Of a stretch of DNA of 8,175 bases, positions 1-5,189 are shown one piece after another. Origin of the DNA: Clostridia bacterium (lineage in GTDB: Bacteria > Bacillota > Clostridia > UMGS1883); assembly GCA_900768005.1 (NCBI GenBank), contig CAAGBE010000108.1, positions 1 to 8,175 on the forward strand, in the 5' to 3' direction. The notes beneath the pieces are model-generated. The model was not told where the DNA came from. It saw only the letters and a list, made by a program, of their open reading frames with translations, and made no database searches. Positions within the stretch are counted from its first letter, which is position 1; the number at the start of each line of letters is the position of its first letter. The position numbers and the translations under genes are program-made.

Positions 1-357
1 AAGGAAGCTGAGTTCTTCTGCTTCGGTACAAACGACCTTACACAGATGACATACGGTTTCTCCCGTGATGACGCTGGTAAGTTCCTTGACGCTTACTACG
101 ATGCTAAGATTTTTGAAAACGATCCCTTTGCTAAGCTTGACCAGACAGGTGTTGGTAAGCTTATGGAAATGGCAGTTGAACTTGGTAAGAAGGTTCGTCC
201 CGAAATGCACTGCGGTATCTGCGGTGAGCATGGCGGTGACCCCGTTTCCGTTGAGTTCTGCCACAAGATTGGTCTTGATTATGTATCCTGCTCACCTTTC
301 CGTGTGCCGATTGCTCGTCTTGCAGCTGCACAGGCTAAGATTAAGGAAGAAGAATAA
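1..357 (+). CDS. ppdK: Pyruvate, phosphate dikinase, C-terminal part (5' end outside window)
   Basis: This is the last 118 codons of pyruvate phosphate dikinase, a cytosolic enzyme that interconverts pyruvate + ATP + Pi with PEP + AMP + PPi. In anaerobes it often works in the glycolytic direction or replenishes PEP. The frame is open from base 1 and stops at TAA 355-357. The fragment lies in the C-terminal PEP/pyruvate-binding TIM-barrel domain. Visible family marks are GTNDLTQMTYGFSRDD (residues 9-24 of the fragment), the CGICGEHGGDP loop (71-81) whose second Cys is the catalytic acid/base of the family, and SCSPFRVPIARLAAAQA near the end. Full-length enzymes are about 870-880 residues, so roughly 750 are missing to the left. 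The end matches the normal family C-terminus, so this is a window cut rather than a truncation. A strong terminator follows 20 bases later, so the gene ends its transcript. Confidence 0.97.
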   Translation, partial: KEAEFFCFGTNDLTQMTYGFSRDDAGKFLDAYYDAKIFENDPFAKLDQTGVGKLMEMAVELGKKVRPEMHCGICGEHGGDPVSVEFCHKIGLDYVSCSPFRVPIARLAAAQAKIKEEE

Positions 358-371
358 TCATATTAAAACAT

Positions 372-409
372 AAAAAAGCCTTGTGTACTCTCGTACACAA
401 GGCTTTTTT
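372..409. terminator. Bidirectional intrinsic terminator between ppdK and the PfkB-family kinase
   Basis: The arms GCCTTGTGTAC (378-388) and GTACACAAGGC (393-403) are a perfect 11-bp inverted repeat around the tetraloop TCTC. They are flanked by AAAAAA (372-377) and TTTTTT (404-409). The hairpin plus T-run works on both strands, so it can end both ppdK (+) and the convergent kinase gene (-), whose stop codon lies 15 bases away. Confidence 0.95.
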
Positions 410-423
410 GTTGTAATTTTATA

Positions 424-1350
424 TTATATAGTATCAACTATTATTTCTTTATAATATTTCTCCACAAGCTCCTTTGTAACTACGCCTGTTTCGGGGGATT
501 GTGTATTTGCAGTTCCTGCCGCCATACCAAGCTTTACGGAGTCGATAACGCTCATTCCACGGCTTAAACCCACGGCTATTCCAGAAACGGAGCTGTCACC
601 GGAGCCAACAGTATTTATAACCTCCACCTCAGGAGAGGAAAACTTATAAAATCTGCCGTCGATATATGCCATAGCACCGTCTTTTCCCAAGGTTGCAAGA
701 GGAAGCTCTACACCTGATTTTTGTAAAAAGGTAAGCGCTTCTTTTACATCCTCAATTGAGTCAATTTCCTTTCCCATAAGGAGGGAAAGCTCGTAACGAT
801 TTGGCTTCACCATAAAGGGTTGCGCCTTTATAACATCATCCAGTGTTTTACCGCTGGCATCGGCAACAATCCTCTTTCCGTGTTTTTTTGCAATGCGGAT
901 AAGCTCAATATAGAAAGTACTGTCAAGCCCTTTCGGAAGGCTTCCTGCCGCACAGACAATGTCCGCGGAATCAATCTCATTTTCAAAAGCAAGGAGAAAT
1001 GCCTTTTTCTCCTCCTCCGACACAAATGGTCCTGATTCGAGGATTTCTCCCGACAGACCGTTTTTATCGGAAATATTTATACAAATGCGTGTTTCCCCGT
1101 CAATCTGTGTAAATTTATTTTCTACTCCCTGCTTTGTGATTTCGCTCTTTATAAATTCGCCGTTGAATCCGCCGACAAATCCCATTGCAAGAGTTTTATG
1201 TCCCATAAGATGTGCTACGCGTGACACATTGAGTCCCTTACCCCCTGCCGTGCAGGTAAAGCGGTGCGGGCGGTGTACCTCGCCCATCTCAAATTCATCT
1301 ACGAAATATACCCTGTCTATACAGGGATTTGGAGTTACTGTCAGAATCAT
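424..1350 (-). CDS. PfkB-family sugar-phosphate kinase, 1-phosphofructokinase (FruK/LacC) type
   Basis: A 308-residue cytosolic kinase of the ribokinase/PfkB superfamily, in the 1-phosphofructokinase/tagatose-6-phosphate kinase branch, which uses ATP to phosphorylate a ketose monophosphate to a bisphosphate. The N-terminus TVTPNPCIDR (4-13) is typical of this branch. The first PfkB signature AGGKGLNVSR is at 35-44, GSLPKG at 136-141 and KPNRYEL at 182-188. The nucleotide/anion-hole motif NTVGSGDSSVSG is at 246-257, with catalytic base D252. Length matches the family (about 305-315). It starts with ATG, preceded by a modest GGTGAT ribosome site. It is monocistronic: a terminator closes the antiporter gene upstream and another lies just beyond its own stop. 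There is no fru PTS permease or FruR-type regulator next to it, so the substrate (fructose 1-phosphate, tagatose 6-phosphate or fructose 6-phosphate) cannot be fixed from context, and I give no symbol. Confidence 0.9.
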   Translation of the reverse strand: MILTVTPNPCIDRVYFVDEFEMGEVHRPHRFTCTAGGKGLNVSRVAHLMGHKTLAMGFVGGFNGEFIKSEITKQGVENKFTQIDGETRICINISDKNGLSGEILESGPFVSEEEKKAFLLAFENEIDSADIVCAAGSLPKGLDSTFYIELIRIAKKHGKRIVADASGKTLDDVIKAQPFMVKPNRYELSLLMGKEIDSIEDVKEALTFLQKSGVELPLATLGKDGAMAYIDGRFYKFSSPEVEVINTVGSGDSSVSGIAVGLSRGMSVIDSVKLGMAAGTANTQSPETGVVTKELVEKYYKEIIVDTI

Positions 1351-1374
1351 AAATTATCACCATACTTATTTTTA

Positions 1375-1380
1375 ATTATA
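1375..1380 (-). promoter_or_regulatory. Possible -10 box of the PfkB-family kinase gene
   Basis: A TATAAT (minus strand) lies 24 bases before the ATG, in the only gap after the upstream terminator. No convincing -35 hexamer sits at 16-18 bases; a TTGCAT further up is about 23 bases away. The gene needs its own promoter because the antiporter transcript should end at 1413-1442, but this assignment is tentative. Confidence 0.4.
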
Positions 1381-1412
1381 TTCTCTGCCGTTTATTATAT
1401 TTTATGCAAGAT

Positions 1413-1442
1413 GAAAACCGTTTGCCTTTGCAAACGGTTTTC
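1413..1442 (-). terminator. Intrinsic terminator of the antiporter gene
   Basis: GAAAACCGTTTGC (1413-1425) pairs perfectly with GCAAACGGTTTTC (1430-1442), giving a 13-bp stem with a CTTT loop. It begins 4 bases beyond the antiporter stop codon. On the minus strand the descending arm ends in GGTTTTC followed by ATCTT, so the T-tract is partly inside the stem and weaker than the other terminators here. Confidence 0.8.
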
Positions 1443-1446
1443 AGTA

Positions 1447-2742
1447 TTATTTCTGTTTCTTAGCTTCCTCAAGCTTAATATGACGGCGCATCTTAACCTC
1501 GTCACTCATAGGCTTGATATCGCCTGCTGCCTGAAGTGCCATACGAGTCATTACGGGACCGAAAATTTCATATATAAGTACGGCAAAAAGTGTGATGTTA
1601 CGAATAAGTACACCAGGCTGACCAAATTCTGCTGATGCAATTGTACACATACCAAGTGCAACGCCTGCCTGCGGAAGAAGTGTAATACCCAAATATTTGC
1701 AGATTTCGGGAGAACAGGAGGTCATTTTGGCACTCATATATGTACCGAAATATTTACCGAGAGAACGGAAAATAATATATACAATACCGATAACAACAAT
1801 CGCTCCTTGTGCAAATACGCTGAGTTCAAGCTCTGCTCCACTCACAACAAAGAAAAGTGCAAAAAGCGGTGATGTCCATTTGTCGGACTTTTCCATAAGG
1901 TCGTGGGACAAAGGACAGGTATTGCAGAATACTGTACCGAGCATCATACATACAAGAAGAGAAGAAAATCCAACGTGTACGGGTCCGATAGTAAACTTAA
2001 TCATAGAAAGTGCAACTGTAAGAACTACGAAAGTTATTGTCATATTAAGACGGTTGGTGTTGGAGTTGAACATCTTTTCAAGCTGAGTAAGAATCCAGCC
2101 CATAATTGCGCCAAGGATAAGAGATGCCGCGATTTCAACAAGAGGGTTTACAAGAATTGAAATCATATCAAGATTTCCGCTGACAAGTGTTTTTGCAATA
2201 CCGAAAGATACGGCAAACACGATAAGTCCAACGGCATCATCAAGGGCAACAATGGGCAGAAGCAAATCAGTAAGCTTACCCTTTGCCTTGTACTGACGGA
2301 CAACCATAAGTGTAGCTGCAGGTGCAGTTGCAGTTGCAATAGCACCGAGGGTAATTGCCTGAGAAACAGAAAGAACATCAGGCATCATTTTGTGAACAAC
2401 AAAAAGTGCTACATCAACAAACAGTGTTGCAACAAGTGCCTGGAATATACCGATAACAAAAGCCTGCTTTCCTATATGCTTAATATCCTCCGCACGGAAT
2501 TCGTTACCAATTGAAAAGGCAATGAATCCCAAAGCCACCTGTGAAACCAGTGAGAGTGCGTGTACCGCATCCATACTTTCAAACCCAAGTCCTGCTACAC
2601 CGAGCTGACCCATACAATAGGGGCCGATAAGTACGCCTGCAATAAGGTATGCAGTAACAGACGGCAGTTTTAAAGGCTTGAACGCTCTTGTCATTAAGAG
2701 GCCTGCCAAAAGGGCGATTGACATAGATAATAATGTACTCAT
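1447..2742 (-). CDS. Cation:proton antiporter, CPA2/Na_H_Exchanger family, without RCK domain
   Basis: A 431-residue polytopic inner-membrane protein predicted to exchange Na+ or K+ for H+, serving pH and ion homeostasis. Its hydrophobic segments run almost continuously from residue 4 to about 400, consistent with the 12-13-helix CPA fold. Family marks are LIAGVLIGP (33-41), the unwound-helix stretch ATATAPAATLMV (135-146), the ion-site carboxylates D168-D169 in VALDDAVGL, FFVVSGAELELS (297-308) in the helix with the membrane-embedded acidic residue, and LLPQAGVALG (355-364). The Asp-Asp pair is typical of electrogenic CPA2 members. The protein ends with a short charged tail and lacks the TrkA-N/RCK module of KefB/KefC, so nucleotide or glutathione gating is not expected from this chain alone. 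The start is ATG with an AAGGAAG ribosome site 8 bases upstream. It has its own promoter and terminator. Ion specificity cannot be read from sequence. Confidence 0.93.
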   Translation of the reverse strand: MSTLLSMSIALLAGLLMTRAFKPLKLPSVTAYLIAGVLIGPYCMGQLGVAGLGFESMDAVHALSLVSQVALGFIAFSIGNEFRAEDIKHIGKQAFVIGIFQALVATLFVDVALFVVHKMMPDVLSVSQAITLGAIATATAPAATLMVVRQYKAKGKLTDLLLPIVALDDAVGLIVFAVSFGIAKTLVSGNLDMISILVNPLVEIAASLILGAIMGWILTQLEKMFNSNTNRLNMTITFVVLTVALSMIKFTIGPVHVGFSSLLVCMMLGTVFCNTCPLSHDLMEKSDKWTSPLFALFFVVSGAELELSVFAQGAIVVIGIVYIIFRSLGKYFGTYMSAKMTSCSPEICKYLGITLLPQAGVALGMCTIASAEFGQPGVLIRNITLFAVLIYEIFGPVMTRMALQAAGDIKPMSDEVKMRRHIKLEEAKKQK

Positions 2743-2777
2743 TTTTAAGACTTCCTTTTTATTGAAATACCTTTAAT

Positions 2778-2806
2778 ATAATAGTTAATTTAAAGCGATT
2801 TGTCAA
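2778..2806 (-). promoter_or_regulatory. Sigma-A promoter of the antiporter gene
   Basis: On the minus strand a consensus -35 TTGACA (2801-2806) is followed by a 17-base spacer and -10 TATTAT (2778-2783, 5 of 6). The predicted start near 2771 gives a leader of about 28 bases before ATG 2742. This is the best promoter match in the window and suggests steady expression. Confidence 0.88.
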
Positions 2807-2820
2807 CCCCATTTTGCAAC

Positions 2821-2856
2821 AAAAAAACACCTAAAATGAGATTTAGGTGTTTTTTT
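2821..2856 (-). terminator. Intrinsic terminator of the CDP-alcohol phosphatidyltransferase gene
   Basis: ACACCTAAA (2827-2835) pairs with TTTAGGTGT (2842-2850) around a six-base loop, with A7 on the left and T7 on the right extending the stem. It starts 5 bases past the stop codon of the minus-strand gene. It lies upstream of the antiporter promoter, so the two minus-strand genes are insulated from each other. Confidence 0.93.
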
Positions 2857-2861
2857 ATCTA

Positions 2862-3392
2862 CTATTTTTCTTTACCTTTATATTCTGTACTGTTCATATG
2901 TATTGCAATTTCCTGAACCGTTGACACTCCTGAAATCGTACAAGCAATAACACAGTATGGAACTGCAACCATTGGTGCCATAATCATATAAGGAATCATA
3001 AATACTGCAAATCCCGTTATTTTGTTAAGCTTGGTGTGAAGAGATGCAAAACGCTTATATTTTACTGCAACAAAAAAGTAAGAAACTATCCTTATTATAA
3101 CAATAATTGTAACTGCATACCATATTCCCACCGGAAGTGTGCTCCACAGTGCAGGGAATATTTTAAGTACCATAACAGCATACAAAACAAGGTCTGCAAT
3201 ACTGTCAAGCATTGCCCCGAATGCGCTTGAGGTTTTTGTCTTTCTGGCAACATAACCGTCAAACACGTCGCTTATACCCGATATTGTATATATAACAAAA
3301 AATAATGCTGAGAACGGCTGTGTAAAAATAAGTAGCAGAGTTCCTATGATACGAACCATAGTAATTGCATTTGCTACATTTACATATTTCAC
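2862..3392 (-). CDS. CDP-alcohol phosphatidyltransferase family protein (PgsA/PssA-like)
   Basis: A 176-residue integral membrane enzyme that moves a phosphatidyl group from CDP-diacylglycerol to an alcohol in phospholipid synthesis. The complete signature D-x2-D-G-x2-A-R-x8-G-x3-D-x3-D is present: D42, D45, G46, A49, R50, G59, D63, D67. These aspartates bind the metal and the CDP moiety. The rest is hydrophobic, with segments near 14-38, 66-82, 88-110 and 126-160, and a polar tail ending KGKEK. The initiation codon is GTG at 3392, supported by an AAGAAGG ribosome site 8 bases upstream; the next in-frame ATG is codon 12, inside the first conserved segment. The acceptor alcohol (glycerol 3-phosphate, serine, inositol phosphate or other) cannot be told. 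It is slightly shorter than typical PgsA (about 180-200), and its neighbours are not lipid genes. Confidence 0.92.
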   Translation of the reverse strand: MKYVNVANAITMVRIIGTLLLIFTQPFSALFFVIYTISGISDVFDGYVARKTKTSSAFGAMLDSIADLVLYAVMVLKIFPALWSTLPVGIWYAVTIIVIIRIVSYFFVAVKYKRFASLHTKLNKITGFAVFMIPYMIMAPMVAVPYCVIACTISGVSTVQEIAIHMNSTEYKGKEK

Positions 3393-3424
3393 CTTTATCG
3401 CCTTCTTTTGACATATAATATACT

Positions 3425-3453
3425 ACTATACCACAATCAGTAAAGAAGTGCAA
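3425..3453 (-). promoter_or_regulatory. Probable promoter of the CDP-alcohol phosphatidyltransferase gene
   Basis: On the minus strand -35 TTGCAC (3448-3453), a 17-base spacer and -10 TATAGT (3425-3430). The -35 matches only its first three bases, but the spacing is ideal. The predicted start is about 25 bases before GTG 3392. It lies back to back with the promoter at 3502-3530. Confidence 0.65.
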
Positions 3454-3501
3454 GTAAAATTATCCTATAAGAATAAAAACGTAATTGTGTTAGTTTTCTT
3501 C

Positions 3502-3530
3502 TTGTTTTTTCTTTTATACCGTGTTATAAT
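3502..3530 (+). promoter_or_regulatory. Extended -10 sigma-A promoter of the QueG-like gene
   Basis: -35 TTGTTT (3502-3507), a 17-base spacer and consensus -10 TATAAT (3525-3530) preceded by TGT, which makes a TGn extended -10. The predicted transcript starts near 3537 and gives a leader of about 24 bases. The spacer is T-rich. Confidence 0.85.
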
Positions 3531-3560
3531 TCTTGTAAAAAATATATCTGAGGAAAAGTT

Positions 3561-4214
3561 ATGAATGAATATATAAAAAGTTTTCTGGAAGAAAGATTTG
3601 TTTCCGACATTGGTTTTACAAAATGCACAGACACGCCTTTCGATGGATTGGAAAATGCCGTTTCGCTTGTTTTCCATTTATCGGATGCAGTAGTTGACCA
3701 GATTAATGATGCACCTACACATACATATTTTCAGCATTACAGAACGATGAATGCATATATGGACTCGGTAATGCATCAGCTTGTAATGGCACTTCAGCAC
3801 AAGGGTTATAATGCTGCTGCCATTCCTGCCAGCCAGTCAATAGAGGGACTTAAGGGACTGTTTTCACACAAAAAAGCCGCTGTCGGTGCTGGACTTGGTT
3901 ATATAGGGAAAAGCTGTCTTTTCATCTCACACAAATACGGTCCCCGTGTCCGCCTTGGTACAGTGTTCACCGATGCACCGCTTGAAACAGTTTGCAAGGA
4001 GCAACAATCTCTATGCGGTGACTGTACCTTGTGCAAAGAGGCCTGTAAGGCTATGGCAATAAAGGGGGTTGAATTCAAAGACGGTATGTGCCGTGAGGAT
4101 ATTTACGACGCTAAAGCGTGCAGTGACTATATGAAAAATAAGTTTAAACACATCGGCAGAGGTGCCGTATGCGGAGTATGTATGAAGGTATGCCCCAAAG
4201 GAATAAAAAAGTAG
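3561..4214 (+). CDS. Short QueG-like protein with double [4Fe-4S] cluster domain
   Basis: A 217-residue cytosolic iron-sulfur protein related to epoxyqueuosine reductase (QueG). The middle AGLGYIGKS (110-118) followed by YGPRVRLGTVFTDAPL (126-141) matches the cobalamin-binding core of that superfamily. After it come two ferredoxin-type cluster motifs: C152-x2-C155-x2-C158-x3-C162, and C204-x2-C207-x3-C211-P, with C187 or C177 as possible fourth ligands. QueG proper is about 310-390 residues; this one stops just after the second cluster and has no HEAT-repeat tail. The usual V-D-S/T-G-P segment holding the catalytic Asp is not visible. Its place is taken by IPASQ (88-92) and SHKKAA (102-107), as in paralogues that are often annotated epoxyqueuosine reductase by similarity. 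A role in queuosine synthesis is therefore doubtful; a cobalamin-dependent or electron-transfer reductase is an inference. Start ATG 3561 has GAGGA six bases upstream. Confidence 0.85.
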   Translation: MNEYIKSFLEERFVSDIGFTKCTDTPFDGLENAVSLVFHLSDAVVDQINDAPTHTYFQHYRTMNAYMDSVMHQLVMALQHKGYNAAAIPASQSIEGLKGLFSHKKAAVGAGLGYIGKSCLFISHKYGPRVRLGTVFTDAPLETVCKEQQSLCGDCTLCKEACKAMAIKGVEFKDGMCREDIYDAKACSDYMKNKFKHIGRGAVCGVCMKVCPKGIKK

Positions 4215-4243
4215 TTTCCGTAAAAACGGAAACTACTTTTTTT
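4205..4243. terminator. Bidirectional terminator overlapping both convergent stop codons
   Basis: GTAGTTTCCGT (4211-4221) and ACGGAAACTAC (4226-4236) pair perfectly around loop AAAA, extended by A6 (4205-4210) and T7 (4237-4243). The TAG stop of the QueG-like gene (4212-4214) lies in the left arm. The stop of the DUF378 gene (4242-4244) lies at the edge of the T-run. Confidence 0.95.
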
Positions 4244-4448
4244 AATGATTGTGTCTTGCTGGAATTTTTTCCTTGAAGAGCAATGTAATACACCAAAGAC
4301 CTGCAAGACCTACGACAGTATAAATAATTCTGCTAAGAATTGCCGTCTGTCCTCCGCACAGAAGTGCTACGAGGTCAACACCGAAAAGTCCAATTGAACC
4401 CCAGTTGATTGCACCGATAATTGCTATTGTTAAAGCTGTGTTATCCAT
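4242..4448 (-). CDS. DUF378 family small membrane protein
   Basis: A 68-residue protein with two predicted membrane helices (about 6-30 and 39-58) and a short basic, His-containing tail (KEKIPARHNH). The core IIGAINWGSIGLFGVDLVA (10-28) and SRIIYTVVGLAGLW (39-52) match the DUF378 family, small membrane proteins of unknown function found across many bacteria. No catalytic residue is evident. The frame can be opened three codons earlier at TTG 4457, but that TTG abuts the ribosome site AAAGGAG (4458-4464), whereas ATG 4448 lies 9 bases from it; I therefore start at 4448. The gene is a single unit, convergent with the QueG-like gene (27 bases between the coding regions) and divergent from the SLOG gene. 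Family call is secure; function is unknown. Confidence 0.88.
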   Translation of the reverse strand: MDNTALTIAIIGAINWGSIGLFGVDLVALLCGGQTAILSRIIYTVVGLAGLWCITLLFKEKIPARHNH

Positions 4449-4471
4449 TTTACTCAACTCCTTTTATCTGT

Positions 4472-4477
4472 ATTATA
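4472..4477 (-). promoter_or_regulatory. Probable -10 box of the DUF378 gene
   Basis: TATAAT on the minus strand, 23 bases before ATG 4448. The upstream hexamer at 17-18 bases (GTATAA/TGTATA) is a poor -35. The predicted start near 4465 would place the ribosome site at the very 5' end of the transcript. Confidence 0.55.
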
Positions 4478-4509
4478 GTCATTAAAAAGGAATTTTATAC
4501 ATTTTTAAA

Positions 4510-4538
4510 TTGTGTTTATATTTTTGATATGATATAAT
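4510..4538 (+). promoter_or_regulatory. Extended -10 sigma-A promoter of the SLOG gene
   Basis: -35 TTGTGT (4510-4515), a 17-base spacer and -10 TATAAT (4533-4538) preceded by TGA (TGn extension). The first in-frame ATG of the reading frame (4537) overlaps this -10 box, so it cannot be the start on this transcript. The -10 ends only 16 bases before ATG 4555, giving a predicted leader of about 10 bases that is mostly the ribosome site GGTGA. Confidence 0.82.
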
Positions 4539-4554
4539 GATTTTTGGTGATATT

Positions 4555-5067
4555 ATGTATTGTTGTTTTACAGGTCACCGTCCTGAGCATCTTCCGTGGA
4601 TGAAGGATGAAGAAAGTGACCGTACAAAAGAGCTAAAGAAAACCTTAACAAGTGTTATAGATACTGCAATAGAGGACGGATACACGGATTTTTACTGCGG
4701 TATGGCACGGGGAATTGACACCTTTGCGGCGGAGATTGTAATTGAAAAGGCACAGGAAAATGAAAACATCCGCCTGCACGCGGCACTTCCCTGTCCCGAG
4801 CAGCGTATGGGATGGACGGAAAGTGACAAAGAAAGGTTTGAAAAAATTCTCAGGTTTGCTGCCACAAAAACTATTATAAGCCCGATGTACACCGATACCT
4901 GTATGCTTGCACGTAACAGATTTATGGTAGACAATTCCCAAAGAGTAATTGCAGTATGGAACGGATTTTTCCGCGGTGGTACAGCATACACGGTACGCTA
5001 TGCAAAAAAAGAAAAGAAAGAAATACATCTGATTAGACCTAAAGACTTTTCAGTTTCAATTCTGTAA
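4555..5067 (+). CDS. SLOG-superfamily protein (DUF1273/YpsA-like)
   Basis: A 170-residue soluble protein with a Rossmann-like SLOG fold (relatives: DprA, LOG, YpsA), a group that binds nucleotides, nucleotide sugars or nucleic acid. Visible motifs are the N-terminal strand and loop CCFTGHRPEHLPW (3-15), the glycine-rich GMARGID (49-55, the phosphate-binding loop shared with DprA), ALPCPEQ (77-83), RNRFMVDNS (120-128) and a GGT loop (141-143) before the last strand. Length matches DUF1273 members (about 170-190). No other domain is fused. I start at ATG 4555 with GGTGA upstream; the frame extends six codons to ATG 4537, but that codon lies inside the promoter -10. It is a lone gene between DUF378 and cca with no nuclease, cyclase or TIR partner nearby, so a defence role is not supported. 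Molecular function is unknown; YpsA of Bacillus has been linked to cell division. Confidence 0.87.
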   Translation: MYCCFTGHRPEHLPWMKDEESDRTKELKKTLTSVIDTAIEDGYTDFYCGMARGIDTFAAEIVIEKAQENENIRLHAALPCPEQRMGWTESDKERFEKILRFAATKTIISPMYTDTCMLARNRFMVDNSQRVIAVWNGFFRGGTAYTVRYAKKEKKEIHLIRPKDFSVSIL

Positions 5068-5152
5068 AAAGGGAAATCTGAATACATTCCTTAATACCCA
5101 AGGGAAGCAAATAATTTCTTTAGCACAAATTTTCACAAATACATTATAAAAC

Positions 5153-5189
5153 AAAAATTCGTTAATATCCTTGATATTAACGAATTTTT
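5153..5189. terminator. Bidirectional terminator overlapping the 3' end of cca
   Basis: AAAAATTCGTTAATATC (5153-5169) pairs perfectly with GATATTAACGAATTTTT (5173-5189) around CTT. The TAA of cca (5177-5179) and its last three to four codons form one arm, so the hairpin is partly coding. On the plus strand it lies 85 bases beyond the SLOG stop and is the only clear terminator for that gene. The stem is AT-rich, hence weaker than those at 372 and 4205. Confidence 0.85.

Noticed and set aside
959..1375. Plus-strand frame of 138 codons antisense to the PfkB-family kinase
   Set aside because: No family resemblance and no ribosome site. The kinase on the other strand has complete motifs through the same bases.
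3259..3453. Minus-strand reading frame (64 codons) upstream of and overlapping the phosphatidyltransferase gene
   Set aside because: It overlaps the conserved signature region in another frame, resembles no family, and has no ribosome site of its own. The GTG start of the real gene explains the AAGAAGG site.
3514..3529. TTATA...TATAA inverted repeat across the QueG-like promoter
   Set aside because: It consists of the -10 box itself plus AT-rich spacer and is expected by chance in such sequence.
4242..5067. DUF378-SLOG pair as an anti-phage system (membrane effector plus nucleotide sensor)
   Set aside because: The two genes are divergent with separate promoters, DUF378 is a widespread family with no known toxicity, and there is no nucleotide-producing enzyme or mobile element nearby.
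5068..5152. Possible small RNA or gene between the SLOG stop and the shared terminator
   Set aside because: I see no promoter, no ribosome site and no reading frame of note; it is best read as the 3' untranslated region of the SLOG gene.
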